Part shown: positions 54,451-62,837 of the stretch, one piece after another
Layout of the letters: each line of letters begins with the position of its first letter
How positions within the stretch are numbered: the stretch's first letter is position 1
NCBI RefSeq assembly: GCF_004354015.1
Contig: NZ_SMRU01000004.1
Location: forward strand, 1-64,000
Direction: 5' to 3'
Length of the DNA: 64,000 bases
DNA from: Arthrobacter terricola
GTDB lineage: Bacteria > Actinomycetota > Actinomycetes > Actinomycetales > Micrococcaceae
Made by a program: the position numbers and the translations under genes
The notes under the pieces: model-generated
The model's database searches: none
What the model saw: the letters and a program-made list of their open reading frames with translations, nothing else
What the model was told of the DNA's origin: nothing

Positions 54451-55118
54451 CCGTGCGGCCCGAAGAATCCCGTATCGCCATTGATGTGGACGGGACGCAG
54501 ATCTCCGCCATCTACGCCCGGCCGGAAAGGCCGTTCGCTACCCTCGTGCTTGCGCACGGTGCCGGCGCGGGCATGGAGCACCCCTTCCTCGGCGGCCTCG
54601 CCCAGGCGTTGAACGACGACGGCGTAGCCACCTTGCGCTTCAACTTCCCCTACCGTGAAGCCGGCAGAAAGTTCCCCGACCGGCCGCCCGCGGCGATCGC
54701 CGCCTGGAAAGCGGTCATGAATGAGGCGGCAGCACGTTCCGACGGAGAGCCACTTTGGGCTGCGGGCAAGTCCTTCGGGGGCAGGATGGCATCCATGGCG
54801 GTAGCTGAGGGAATGCCGGCCGCCGGACTCGTCTACCTCGGATATCCCCTGCATCCGCCAGGGAAGCCGGACAAGCTCCGCGACGAGCATCTCTACGGGC
54901 TCACGCTTCCCATGCTCTTCCTGCAAGGAACCCGGGACACTTTCGCAACGCCGGAACTGCTGGAAGGCGTCATTGCCCGGATCGGGCCTTCGGCCACCAT
55001 CGGCTGGCGGGAAGGCGGCGACCATTCCTTTGCCCGCAAGGGAGTCAAGGAGGGCGCCGGATCAGTGGGGGCTTCGTTGGCCCCTGAAGTGTCGGCGTTC
55101 CTCCGCGCGAACAGCTAG
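54447..55118 (+). CDS. Alpha/beta hydrolase, KANL3/Tex30-like
   Basis: The 223 residues show LVLAHGAGAGMEHPFL, the nucleophile elbow GKSFGGRM, an Asp in LQGTRDTF and a late His in GGDHSFA, which complete the catalytic triad. The family has unknown substrates. The GTG at 54447 overlaps the yciO-like stop by four bases; a GTG at 54453 is the alternative. The gene ends two bases before the end of the convergent EF-G2 gene. Confidence 0.85.
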   Translation: MTVRPEESRIAIDVDGTQISAIYARPERPFATLVLAHGAGAGMEHPFLGGLAQALNDDGVATLRFNFPYREAGRKFPDRPPAAIAAWKAVMNEAAARSDGEPLWAAGKSFGGRMASMAVAEGMPAAGLVYLGYPLHPPGKPDKLRDEHLYGLTLPMLFLQGTRDTFATPELLEGVIARIGPSATIGWREGGDHSFARKGVKEGAGSVGASLAPEVSAFLRANS

Positions 55119-55120
55119 CG

Positions 55121-57277
55121 TCACGCCCTCGCTGCAGCGACCGCAATGCCCGGCGGGAGTGGTTCGTGCCTCAAGTACTCCCGCCGGAAACGGCCGCCGC
55201 CGGCGGTCAATCCCCGCAGCACGATCGCATACCTCAGTAACTCCTGTTCCGGCACTTCGGCGCTGATTTCCGTGTTTTCCCCGCCCACCGACGTCGTTCC
55301 CGTCACCTTGCCGCGGCGGGAGGAAAGGTCGCTCATGACGGCCCCCACGTGGTCGTCGGCGACGAGTACGGTGACGGCGGATATTGGTTCGAGAAGTTGG
55401 ATGTTGCTCGCAGCAGCGGCTTCGCGGAGCGCCAGCGCTCCGGCGGCCTGGAATGCGGCATCCGAAGAATCCACGCTGTGCGTCTTGCCGCCCACCAAGG
55501 TCACCCTGATGTCCACCACGGGGAAGCCTGCCCGGACTCCCTTGTTCATCTGGGAACGGACGCCTTTTTCGACGGAGACGACGTACGTGCCGGGGATGAC
55601 TCCGCCGACGATCTTGTCGACGAACTCGAAACCGGCCCCACGTTCAAGCGGCTCCACTTCGATATCGCAAATGGCGTATTGGCCATGGCCGCCTGATTGC
55701 TTGACGTAGCGCCCGTGGCCGGCTGCTTGGGCGGCGAAGGTCTCCCTGAGGGGTGTGACGACGTCGACCGTCTGGAGTTTCACGCCTTGCTCACGCAGGC
55801 GGTCCAGGACTGCCTCCGAGTGCGCCTCCCCCATGCACCACAGGACCAATTGGTGGGTCTCCGCGTTGCGTTCCACCCGGAGCGTCGGATCGCCGGCGGC
55901 GACTTTGGCGAGGCTCTTGGACAGGGCGTCCTCGTCGCCGTGCGAAGCGGCCTCGACCGCCACGGGCATCAATGGCTCGGGCATGTCCCAGGTTTCCACC
56001 AGCAAGGGGGCCTCGCGTGCCGAGACAGTATCGCCCGTTTCGGCACTCGCCACTTTGGCCAGCGCGCAGATGTCTCCCGCCACGGCAAACGGCACCGGGC
56101 GGAGGTTGGCTCCCAAGGGCGAATAGAGATGCGTGATCCGCTCATCGCTGTCGTGGTCCGGGTGTCCGCGATCCGCCAATCCATGGCCGCCCACGTGGAC
56201 GGCCGAGTCCTCGCGGAGCGTCCCGGAGAACAGGCGGACCAAGCAGACTCGGCCTAGGAAGGAGTCAACGGTGGTCCGGACTACCTCTCCGGCGATCGGA
56301 CCGTCGGGATCGCACGTTAGGGGTGCGACGGGGTTGCCGGTGAGGTCGGTGGCAGGTGGAAGGCTCCGCTCCGCCGGCGAAGGGAAGGCGCGGGTCAGGA
56401 CTTCAAGCAGTTCGGCGGTGCCAAGCCCTGTAGTGGAGGATGCGGCGATGACCGGGAAGAACGTACCGCGGACGATAGCCGTTTCCAGGTCCTCGATGAG
56501 GGTATCCACGGAGACGTCCTCGCCTTCGAGGTAACGGTCCATCAGGGTCTCGTCTTCGCTCTCGGAGATGATACCTTCGATGAGCTCGCCGCGTTGCTGC
56601 TCGGACGAAGCTAGTTCGGCGGCCTCCGCCGGGCGGGTCGAGGGACGTGGCTCGCCCGCCGAATATTCCGAAACGGATCCGGACAGCAAACCGAGCAATC
56701 CCGTGACACTGCCCCCGGCACGAACCGGCAAGTAGAGAGGGAGGACGGAGTCGCCGAAAGAGTGCCGGCACTCGGCCAGGACGGCATCGAAGTCCGCCCG
56801 GGGATGGTCCAGGCGGCTGATCACAACGGCCCTCGGCATGCCGACCCGTTCGCATTCGCCCCACAAAGCGATCGTCCCGGCGTCGACGCCGTCAACAGCG
56901 GAAACCACAAACAGCGCCGCATCCGCCGCCCTCAGTCCAGCACGCAGTTCGCCCATGAAATCCGCGTAGCCAGGCGTGTCCAGGAGGTTCACTTTGATGT
57001 CGTCGAAAACCAGGGGCGCTGCGGACAACCCCGTGGAGCGCTGCTGGTGGACTGCGGTCGCCTCCGAATCGCCCACTGTGGTGCCTTCCACGATCGATCC
57101 CATGCGGGATACGACGCCGGTGGCATACAGGAGCGATTCGAGCAGCATGGTCTTCCCGGCACCCGAACGTCCGATCAGCACTACGTTGCGGATATTCTCC
57201 GGCCGATCGGCAGATGCCGCCGATGCGTCCGCACGTCGAAGGTCGGGATTGACCCTGTTCGGCCCCTTCACCGACAT
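55121..57277 (-). CDS. Elongation factor G-like protein EF-G2
   Basis: The 718 residues have the five-domain EF-G plan with a GTPase domain in which G1 is GRSGAGKT, G3 is DTPGYADF and G4 is degenerate (SRLDHPRAD in place of NKxD). The C-terminal half has the EF-G domain IV segment with GHGRYVKQSGGHGQYA. This matches the actinobacterial EF-G2 subgroup; mycobacterial EF-G2 binds GTP but lacks normal translocation activity. ATG 57277 has AGGAGG five bases upstream. It stands apart from the str operon, as expected for a paralogue. Confidence 0.9.
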   Translation of the reverse strand: MSVKGPNRVNPDLRRADASAASADRPENIRNVVLIGRSGAGKTMLLESLLYATGVVSRMGSIVEGTTVGDSEATAVHQQRSTGLSAAPLVFDDIKVNLLDTPGYADFMGELRAGLRAADAALFVVSAVDGVDAGTIALWGECERVGMPRAVVISRLDHPRADFDAVLAECRHSFGDSVLPLYLPVRAGGSVTGLLGLLSGSVSEYSAGEPRPSTRPAEAAELASSEQQRGELIEGIISESEDETLMDRYLEGEDVSVDTLIEDLETAIVRGTFFPVIAASSTTGLGTAELLEVLTRAFPSPAERSLPPATDLTGNPVAPLTCDPDGPIAGEVVRTTVDSFLGRVCLVRLFSGTLREDSAVHVGGHGLADRGHPDHDSDERITHLYSPLGANLRPVPFAVAGDICALAKVASAETGDTVSAREAPLLVETWDMPEPLMPVAVEAASHGDEDALSKSLAKVAAGDPTLRVERNAETHQLVLWCMGEAHSEAVLDRLREQGVKLQTVDVVTPLRETFAAQAAGHGRYVKQSGGHGQYAICDIEVEPLERGAGFEFVDKIVGGVIPGTYVVSVEKGVRSQMNKGVRAGFPVVDIRVTLVGGKTHSVDSSDAAFQAAGALALREAAAASNIQLLEPISAVTVLVADDHVGAVMSDLSSRRGKVTGTTSVGGENTEISAEVPEQELLRYAIVLRGLTAGGGRFRREYLRHEPLPPGIAVAAARA

Positions 57278-57403
57278 GAGCACCTCCTGGAGTCGCTTTG
57301 CAACCGATTCCACACCCTGGGGCGACGGACGGCAAGGGGTCAAGGCAGACTCGACAGAAACCAGGGACCCGGCCAGGGTGCGTGGTTCGGTGCACACCAA
57401 GGC

Positions 57404-58159
57404 TCAGATGAGCATGCTCCACACCAGGCGAACAGACAGGGCAGCGCTCGTGGCGATGACCGTGGCGAAGCCAAAGAGCCACAACCACGACGGAACGCCG
57501 GTGGATCGGGAAAGGATGAATGCGTCCGACGACGCCAGGCGGTTGCGGCGCCGGGTATGGACGGCAGCCACCTTGCACCAGTCCCGCACCGCTCCGACTT
57601 CCAGCGCCATTCCAAGGCCCAGCACGACGTGGCTCACCGTGGCGGCGTTTGCGAAGACCAGAAGCAGCTGGGCAATCGCGGCGCAGCAAACGGCCACGAA
57701 GATGCCGGCGAACCCCCTCAGGAAGACCAGTGCCACCAGCAACACCAGCGCGCCGATAGACATCGCAGCACCGGAGTGGCCGGCTGAGACAGACCAGATG
57801 AGTGCCAGCCCGACTACCGCGGGACTCGGATATCCCCAGAACCCGGACCAGATCGCGCCGAACCTACCGCGGCCGCTGCTAAGCAGCTGCCCTGAATGGT
57901 CCAGCCCGATCCTCAGTCCGTGAACCACCCTTCCCGTCATCAGCGCAGCGAAGGCGTGCCCGAGCTCGTGGATAAACGTCACATAGAGGCCGAACCATCG
58001 CCACGTCTGCCGCGGACCGCTCAGCAGGACCGCGGCAATGAGTATGCCGAGGACAACAGGAGTAGAGATGGGAGGAAGCTGCGTAGTGCTGAAGCCACTG
58101 ATTACGGCGTGCCACCAGTTTGCCGCAAGGTCAGCTGGCCCCGGATCCAAATTCGTCAC
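57404..58159 (-). CDS. M50-family membrane metallopeptidase-like protein
   Basis: The 251 residues have about six hydrophobic helices and the zinc motif HELGH in the second helix (FIHELGHAF), as in the M50B-like family of Actinobacteria. Site-2-type proteases cut inside membranes, but this short version lacks a PDZ domain and its substrate is unknown. Whether it is an active protease is not shown. GTG 58159 lies six bases after TAGGAT. It is followed 126 bases later by EF-G2 on the same strand. Confidence 0.85.
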   Translation of the reverse strand: MTNLDPGPADLAANWWHAVISGFSTTQLPPISTPVVLGILIAAVLLSGPRQTWRWFGLYVTFIHELGHAFAALMTGRVVHGLRIGLDHSGQLLSSGRGRFGAIWSGFWGYPSPAVVGLALIWSVSAGHSGAAMSIGALVLLVALVFLRGFAGIFVAVCCAAIAQLLLVFANAATVSHVVLGLGMALEVGAVRDWCKVAAVHTRRRNRLASSDAFILSRSTGVPSWLWLFGFATVIATSAALSVRLVWSMLI

Positions 58160-58171
58160 CGTGGCATCCTA
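58160..58171 (-). promoter_or_regulatory. Predicted leaderless promoter of the M50 gene
   Basis: TAGGAT (58166-58171, minus strand) is followed by six bases and GTG. It lies about 30 bases after the hrpB stop. Confidence 0.5.
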
Positions 58172-58200
58172 AAGGGACAGCCTGTGAATCCGTGCCAGCA

Positions 58201-60897
58201 TCACATCTTCCGCTTAATCTTGGCCGTTGCCGGCGCCGTCCAGGGATCTTCGGGCCAAGGGTGTTTCGGGTACCGGCCCCGCATTTCCGCACGGACCTGG
58301 GCGTAGGGTCCGGACCAGAACGACGCCAGGTCGTCCGTCACGGCCAAGGGTCGGCGCGCGGGCGAAAGCAGGTGGAACAGGACGGGCACCCGCCCTCCCG
58401 CCACCCGCGGGGTTTCGGACCAGCCGAAGCACTCCTGCAGCTTCACCGCGACCACCGGCCGCCCGCCGTCGTCCGCTGCGTCCGGGTAGTCGATGCGCAC
58501 GCGCGAACCGCTCGGCACCTCAAGCGACTCAGGGGCCAGCTCGCCGAGGTTCGCGGCTTCGGGCCACGGGAGCAGCCGGCGCAGCGGCTCGGCAAGGTCG
58601 ATGCCCCGCGCGGGAGTTCCGCTCGCCAGGGCGTCGACTTCGGGACCGAGCCACGTGTCGAGGCTGGACAGCAGCGCCGCTTCTGAGACGTCGGGCCACG
58701 GATCGCCGATTTCCCTGTGCAGGATGGCAAGCCGCCGTCGCAACCCGTCCGCCGCCGTCGACCATCCGATCATCCCCAGTCCTTCGGAAGCCAGTCCGCG
58801 GGCTACCGCCCTGCGCCCGTCCTCGGCCGACGCACGCACTGGCGTCGAAGACAAGACGATCGCCCCGAGCCGGCGTTCCTTGCGGGCCGTGACGCGGCCT
58901 TGGAGGAACTCCGCCTCCACCGATTCGCGGATGAGGTGGTTGGCGGCCGCTTCCGCGGACTCCGGGTCCAACGGGGCTGCCGATCGGATCACTGCGCCCG
59001 TGCCTGCGGCGTCGCGCCCGTCCGAGCGCGATACCTCCCCAACCGCAAGCCACTCGTGTCCGCTGAGCGTGCTTCCGAACGGGAGCCCCGCCCGCGTCCC
59101 GGAACTGAGAAGGTAGCGTTCCGGCCCCGCGCCGGGAACACGCCTTGCCACACGGTCCGGGAACGCAAGCGCGACGACGTAACCAAGGGATTCGGACGGA
59201 CTCGCCGGATGCGGTACCTTCGCCGTCGCTTCGAGGGAGCGCCCGACGCCGGATCCGGCCTGCCGTACGATTCCCTCCAAGCGCCGTGCCTCCTCTGACC
59301 AGCGCCGGCTTGCGGGGTCCTTGCCTGGGCGGAGCGCCGCCAGGAGTCGGGTGAGGTCGGCTCCCGGTGCCCGCTGGTCCCCCGCGACGAGGGCCACGGC
59401 TTCGGCGGCCGTCCGGAGACCGACGGCGCCGGCTCCGTCCAGCACTGCGCGGGCCAGTCGCGGATCGGCGGGAATCCGCGCCAGTGCCTTCCCCAGTTCG
59501 CTCGCGTGGCCGCCATCCGAGATCGCGCCCAGTTCACTGAGGACTTCGACGGCGTCATCCATTGCTGCCGCGGGCGGCGCGTCAGGCAGTGCGAGGCCGG
59601 CCCCTCGCGGGGATCCCCAGCACGCGAGGATGAGTGCCGCGCTTGTGAGGTCGGCTACCGCGATTTCCGGTGTGGGATGTGCCGGTGCAGCGGCGAACGC
59701 CTTTTGCTCGTAACAGCGGACCACCCGTCCCGGGCCTTGCCGCGCCGCGCGTCCCGCGCGCTGCTCCGCAGATGCACGGGAACACGAAACGGTCACCAAT
59801 CCCGACATGCCCCGCCCAGCGTCACGCCGCACCTCGCGGGAGAGCCCGGAGTCGATGACGAGCCGTACTCCGGGGACGGTGAGCGAGGACTCCGCCAGCG
59901 CCGTCGACACGATGATGCGGGGCGGTCCGCCAGGCTCGCGGCCGGACACTGCCCTGTCTTGTTCCGCAGGGCTGGCCTGGCCGTGGAGCTCGAGGACTTC
60001 CGCGTCGATCCTGCCGCGGAGACGGGAAGCTGTCAGGGATACTTCCCGGGCACCAGGCACGAACACCAGGGCGTCAATGTCCGGATTGCCCGTGAGCATT
60101 TCCGCATGCGCCGCCGCGGCTGTGTCTGCGACGTGCTCGAGGAAGGCCGTCGTGACGCCGCGCCCGTCCACGCGCGGCACGGCCGCCGGTGCCCAGTCCA
60201 CCTCCAAGGGGTGGAGGGCGGAAGGACAGTCGACGACGGCGGCTGGATTCCCGCCGTCGAACGCTGCTCCCTGGCTTGCACTTGCACCGTCAGCTCCGCC
60301 GATGAGGGCCGCGAACCGCGGGGCGTCAAGGGTGGCGGACATAGCCACCAGGGTGAGGTCGTTCCGTAATTCGCGGACCTCTATGAGCATTCCGAGCAGC
60401 AGGTCTGTTTCGAGCCCGCGTTCGTGGACTTCGTCCAGGATCACCGCGTGGGTGCCTTCGAGGCCGGGGTCGTCGAGCAAGCGGCGAAGGAGGATTCCGG
60501 GAGTGACGAACTCGACAATCGTCCCCGTGCCCGCCTTCCGTTCTCCCCGGACGGTATAGCCGACGCGCCCGCCAAGGGTTCCGCCGTCGAGGGCCGCGAG
60601 CCGACGCGCCGCCGATCGCGCGGCGACCCTGCGCGGCTGCGTCACCACAACGCGCGGAAGCTCACCTTCGGGAATAGTGCGGGCCGCGAGATTCGCCAGG
60701 AGGGGCGGAACAAGAGTCGTCTTGCCGGTTCCCGGAGGAGCTTGCACGACGGCGGCGCCCGCGGCTCCCGGAGAAGCGGCGAGGGCTGCGGCGAGGACCT
60801 CCAACGAATCCCGAAACACCAGGCCGGCACCGATCGACTCAAGGTCAAAAGGTCGGTAGCCGGGCCAGGCGTCACGTGTGGTGTCAGTGGGGTTCAC
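58201..60897 (-). CDS. hrpB: ATP-dependent helicase HrpB
   Basis: HrpB is a DEAH-box helicase of the DExH RNA helicase group; its bacterial role is not settled. From the GTG at 60897 it has 898 residues: motif I PPGTGKTT, motif II ILDEVHERG, motif III MSATLD, motif VI QRAGRAAR, then a helicase-associated domain and the C-terminal HrpB domain (GRYPKHPWPEDPW). AGGGAG lies nine bases before the GTG. A TAGGGA hexamer upstream misses the TANNNT rule at its last base. Confidence 0.93.
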   Translation of the reverse strand: MNPTDTTRDAWPGYRPFDLESIGAGLVFRDSLEVLAAALAASPGAAGAAVVQAPPGTGKTTLVPPLLANLAARTIPEGELPRVVVTQPRRVAARSAARRLAALDGGTLGGRVGYTVRGERKAGTGTIVEFVTPGILLRRLLDDPGLEGTHAVILDEVHERGLETDLLLGMLIEVRELRNDLTLVAMSATLDAPRFAALIGGADGASASQGAAFDGGNPAAVVDCPSALHPLEVDWAPAAVPRVDGRGVTTAFLEHVADTAAAAHAEMLTGNPDIDALVFVPGAREVSLTASRLRGRIDAEVLELHGQASPAEQDRAVSGREPGGPPRIIVSTALAESSLTVPGVRLVIDSGLSREVRRDAGRGMSGLVTVSCSRASAEQRAGRAARQGPGRVVRCYEQKAFAAAPAHPTPEIAVADLTSAALILACWGSPRGAGLALPDAPPAAAMDDAVEVLSELGAISDGGHASELGKALARIPADPRLARAVLDGAGAVGLRTAAEAVALVAGDQRAPGADLTRLLAALRPGKDPASRRWSEEARRLEGIVRQAGSGVGRSLEATAKVPHPASPSESLGYVVALAFPDRVARRVPGAGPERYLLSSGTRAGLPFGSTLSGHEWLAVGEVSRSDGRDAAGTGAVIRSAAPLDPESAEAAANHLIRESVEAEFLQGRVTARKERRLGAIVLSSTPVRASAEDGRRAVARGLASEGLGMIGWSTAADGLRRRLAILHREIGDPWPDVSEAALLSSLDTWLGPEVDALASGTPARGIDLAEPLRRLLPWPEAANLGELAPESLEVPSGSRVRIDYPDAADDGGRPVVAVKLQECFGWSETPRVAGGRVPVLFHLLSPARRPLAVTDDLASFWSGPYAQVRAEMRGRYPKHPWPEDPWTAPATAKIKRKM

Positions 60898-60995
60898 CCC
60901 TCCATTCTCCCTAGCCGCGGGACACGCAGAGGACGATGGACTGCGTAACGGATCGGGAGGAGGATTAATGTGCAGTCGCTGGAAGGAGGTCTGTG

Positions 60996-61181
60996 ATGTG
61001 CTACGGGTACTACAAGGATTACCGGCGGGAAACAAAGACGGAAACGAAGCCGGAACCCGAGGAACGCCCTGAGCCCAAGGTGGAGGTAAAGGACTTTACG
61101 TTCTGGCCCTTCCCTCGCCGCCACCGTGAGTTCACGAACGATCCCGAGCCTGTTATCGACCGGACCCGCGAGAGGGTCTAA
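60996..61181 (+). CDS. 61-residue charged protein of unknown function
   Basis: The protein starts MCYGYYKDYRRET, continues with a run of alternating Lys and Glu/Pro (KPEPEERPEPKVEVK) and ends with a WPFPRRHREF segment; no membrane helix or known motif is seen. A strong ribosome site AAGGAGG lies six bases before the ATG, and a good terminator follows directly, so it is very likely expressed as a single-gene unit. The composition suggests a disordered, possibly nucleic-acid- or membrane-associated protein. I do not recognise the family. Confidence 0.72.
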   Translation: MCYGYYKDYRRETKTETKPEPEERPEPKVEVKDFTFWPFPRRHREFTNDPEPVIDRTRERV

Positions 61182-61192
61182 GCAGGAAATAT

Positions 61193-61224
61193 GAAAGGAA
61201 TGCCCCAGGAGGGGCGTTCCTTTC
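61193..61224 (+). terminator. Rho-independent terminator after the 61-residue protein gene
   Basis: GAAAGGAA (61193-61200), one T-G wobble and GCCCC (61202-61206) pair with GGGGC (61211-61215) and TTCCTTTC (61217-61224) around the loop AGGA. GTTTG follows. It starts 12 bases past the stop codon. Confidence 0.85.
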
Positions 61225-61282
61225 GTTTGCGGACCTCCAAAGCCAGTAGCCTTGGGAACAGCATGAGCGAAGGAGGAAGACC

Positions 61283-61687
61283 ATGACCGACCCCCGCCGG
61301 CGCCGTTCTCCCGCCTTCCTTCGCCGCGTGGGGCTGTTCGCGACTTTGTTGTCCGTCGTCGCCGGCATCCTGGGGATGCACGTCCTGTCCCCCGGCCACG
61401 GCACCCATACCGTAGGCACCGGGCACGGCATCATCGCGCATGCCGACCACCACGAACAGACCGCCATGGCCGGTCACTCCTGCGAAAGTCCAGGTACGTG
61501 CACCGCTATGTCAGCAGGCGCCGGCACCTGCGTTCCTGCGCCGAGCCATACCACTTTGGCCGCGCCCCTGCCGGGCGTCCTTGCTTTCGTGACCGAACCG
61601 GCAGGCTCGATGGCTGCCGGGATTTCGCGTTACCCGCACCGTCCGGAGAGTCCTTCCCCGGGCGATCTCTGCATCAGTCGCACGTAA
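61283..61687 (+). CDS. DUF6153-like small exported or membrane protein
   Basis: The 134 residues have an Arg-rich N-terminus followed by one hydrophobic helix (about 15-35), then a His-rich segment (SPGHGTHTVGTGHG, HADHHEQ) and cysteines in SCESPGTCTAMSAGAGTC. His, Met and Cys richness suggests metal, perhaps copper, binding. It precedes a DUF305 gene, a common pairing. GGAGG lies six bases before the ATG. The 145 bases to the next gene hold no recognised structure. Confidence 0.75.
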   Translation: MTDPRRRRSPAFLRRVGLFATLLSVVAGILGMHVLSPGHGTHTVGTGHGIIAHADHHEQTAMAGHSCESPGTCTAMSAGAGTCVPAPSHTTLAAPLPGVLAFVTEPAGSMAAGISRYPHRPESPSPGDLCISRT

Positions 61688-61832
61688 ATTGCTCCCCGCA
61701 CCGGTCCTGCCGATCCGGTGCAGCAGATTTCGCCACCACGCGCGCATTCGCGGGCTTTGCCGTGAGCGTCCCATGCCCATGCGCGCTCCATGCAGCCGCG
61801 ACCTGCCGGCTGATGATTGAAGGACTACACAC

Positions 61833-62465
61833 ATGAAGAAAAACGTGACTTTCACTGCCGTTGCCCTTGCCGCCGCGATCGGACTTGCCGGTTGTGCAAG
61901 CGGTAGCGACAGCAACAACGAAGGCGCCATGTCCGGTATGAACCACCAAGGCACGTCGGCAGCCGCATCCCCGACTGCCTCCGCAACCGCCTCAGGACCG
62001 GCGGCTTCGACTGACCGCAACGCGGCCGACGTCGCCTTCGCGCAAATGATGATCCCGCACCATACCCAGGCCGTCCACATGAGCGACGTGGTTCTCGCAA
62101 AGAAAGACATCCCGCTCCAAGTCTCTGAACTGGCTAACAGAATCAAGGCCGCGCAGGGCCCGGAAATCGAAAAGATGCAGGGTTGGCTGAAGGCCTGGAA
62201 CCAACCGGCGGAGATGGCGGGAAGCCATGACATGGACGGGATGATGAGCGATAGCGACATGAAAGCGTTGGATGCCGCCCAAGGTGCAGCGGCGGCGAAG
62301 CTGTACCTCACCCAAATGATCGCCCATCACGAAGGGGCAGTCGCCATGGCCAAGGCGGAAATCAAGGGCGGCACGAACGCGGATGCCCTGGCGCTCGGCA
62401 AGGACATCGTGTCCGCGCAACAAGCGGAGATTGCCGAAATGCAGGGGCTGCTGAAAACCCTCTAG
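61833..62465 (+). CDS. DUF305 lipoprotein
   Basis: The 210 residues begin with a lipoprotein signal (lipobox LAGC, Cys about 21) and a Ser/Ala/Thr-rich linker. Two ferritin-like helical repeats follow, each with a Met-His-His motif: QMMIPHHTQAV and QMIAHHEGAV, with Met-rich SHDMDGMMSDSDM between them. DUF305 proteins are often found with copper-handling genes. It probably acts outside the membrane as a metal-binding protein together with the DUF6153-like neighbour. Confidence 0.9.
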   Translation: MKKNVTFTAVALAAAIGLAGCASGSDSNNEGAMSGMNHQGTSAAASPTASATASGPAASTDRNAADVAFAQMMIPHHTQAVHMSDVVLAKKDIPLQVSELANRIKAAQGPEIEKMQGWLKAWNQPAEMAGSHDMDGMMSDSDMKALDAAQGAAAAKLYLTQMIAHHEGAVAMAKAEIKGGTNADALALGKDIVSAQQAEIAEMQGLLKTL

Positions 62466-62520
62466 GGATTAAACAGGGGCGCTTAGGGGTTAACAGAGCC
62501 TCTAGGAATTAAACAGAGCG
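62462..62520. repeat. Three imperfect short repeats after the DUF305 gene
   Basis: Units at 62462-62481, 62483-62500 and 62502-62520 share the plan (C/T)TAGGnnTTAA(A)CAGnG, about 20 bases apart. The first overlaps the DUF305 stop codon and the last runs into the terminator stem. Likely local duplication; function unknown. Confidence 0.7.
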
Positions 62521-62559
62521 CGCCGGCCTGCTGTGGTTTTCACCGCAGCAGGCCGGCGC
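62520..62559. terminator. Strong bidirectional terminator hairpin
   Basis: The 14-bp arms 62520-62533 and 62546-62559 pair perfectly around a 12-base loop. It lies between the convergent DUF305 gene and the 86-residue gene at 62577 and can serve both. No T run follows on either side. Confidence 0.7.
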
Positions 62560-62576
62560 ACACGGAACAAGCAGGC

Positions 62577-62837
62577 TCAAGCGAGGGCGTCCGCGGGATC
62601 CTCCGTAGCCAGCAGTACGGCTTCGGCCACATCCTCGCGGAGGTGGTAGTCCCTGGCTTCGACTGGATAGAGGGAGCCACTGACGACGTAGTAGCCCCGG
62701 CCTTCTCCCGGACCTCCAGCGGCCGTATCGATCGCGTCGATCAAGTCGGAGTCAAGGGATCGTTCCCTGCCGGATTCACGTAATCGCGCGAGTTCTTCGG
62801 CCTCGAGCCGGCTGATCAATCCCGGAATATCGCACAT
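62577..62837 (-). CDS. Hypothetical 86-residue protein
   Basis: The protein starts MCDIPGLISRLEAEELARLRESG and is acidic overall, with GYYVVSGSLYPVEARDYHLRED in the middle (quoted here only as a landmark) and a helical end. No membrane segment or known motif is seen. The ribosome site is weak. It is convergent to DUF305 with a shared terminator. It may be real because the frame is preserved and other frames are interrupted, but confidence is moderate. Confidence 0.55.
   Translation of the reverse strand: MCDIPGLISRLEAEELARLRESGRERSLDSDLIDAIDTAAGGPGEGRGYYVVSGSLYPVEARDYHLREDVAEAVLLATEDPADALA

Noticed and set aside
61263..61286. A seven-codon mini-ORF (MSEGGRP) whose stop overlaps the DUF6153 ATG
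   Set aside because: It encloses the ribosome site of the next gene and has none of its own; it is most likely chance.
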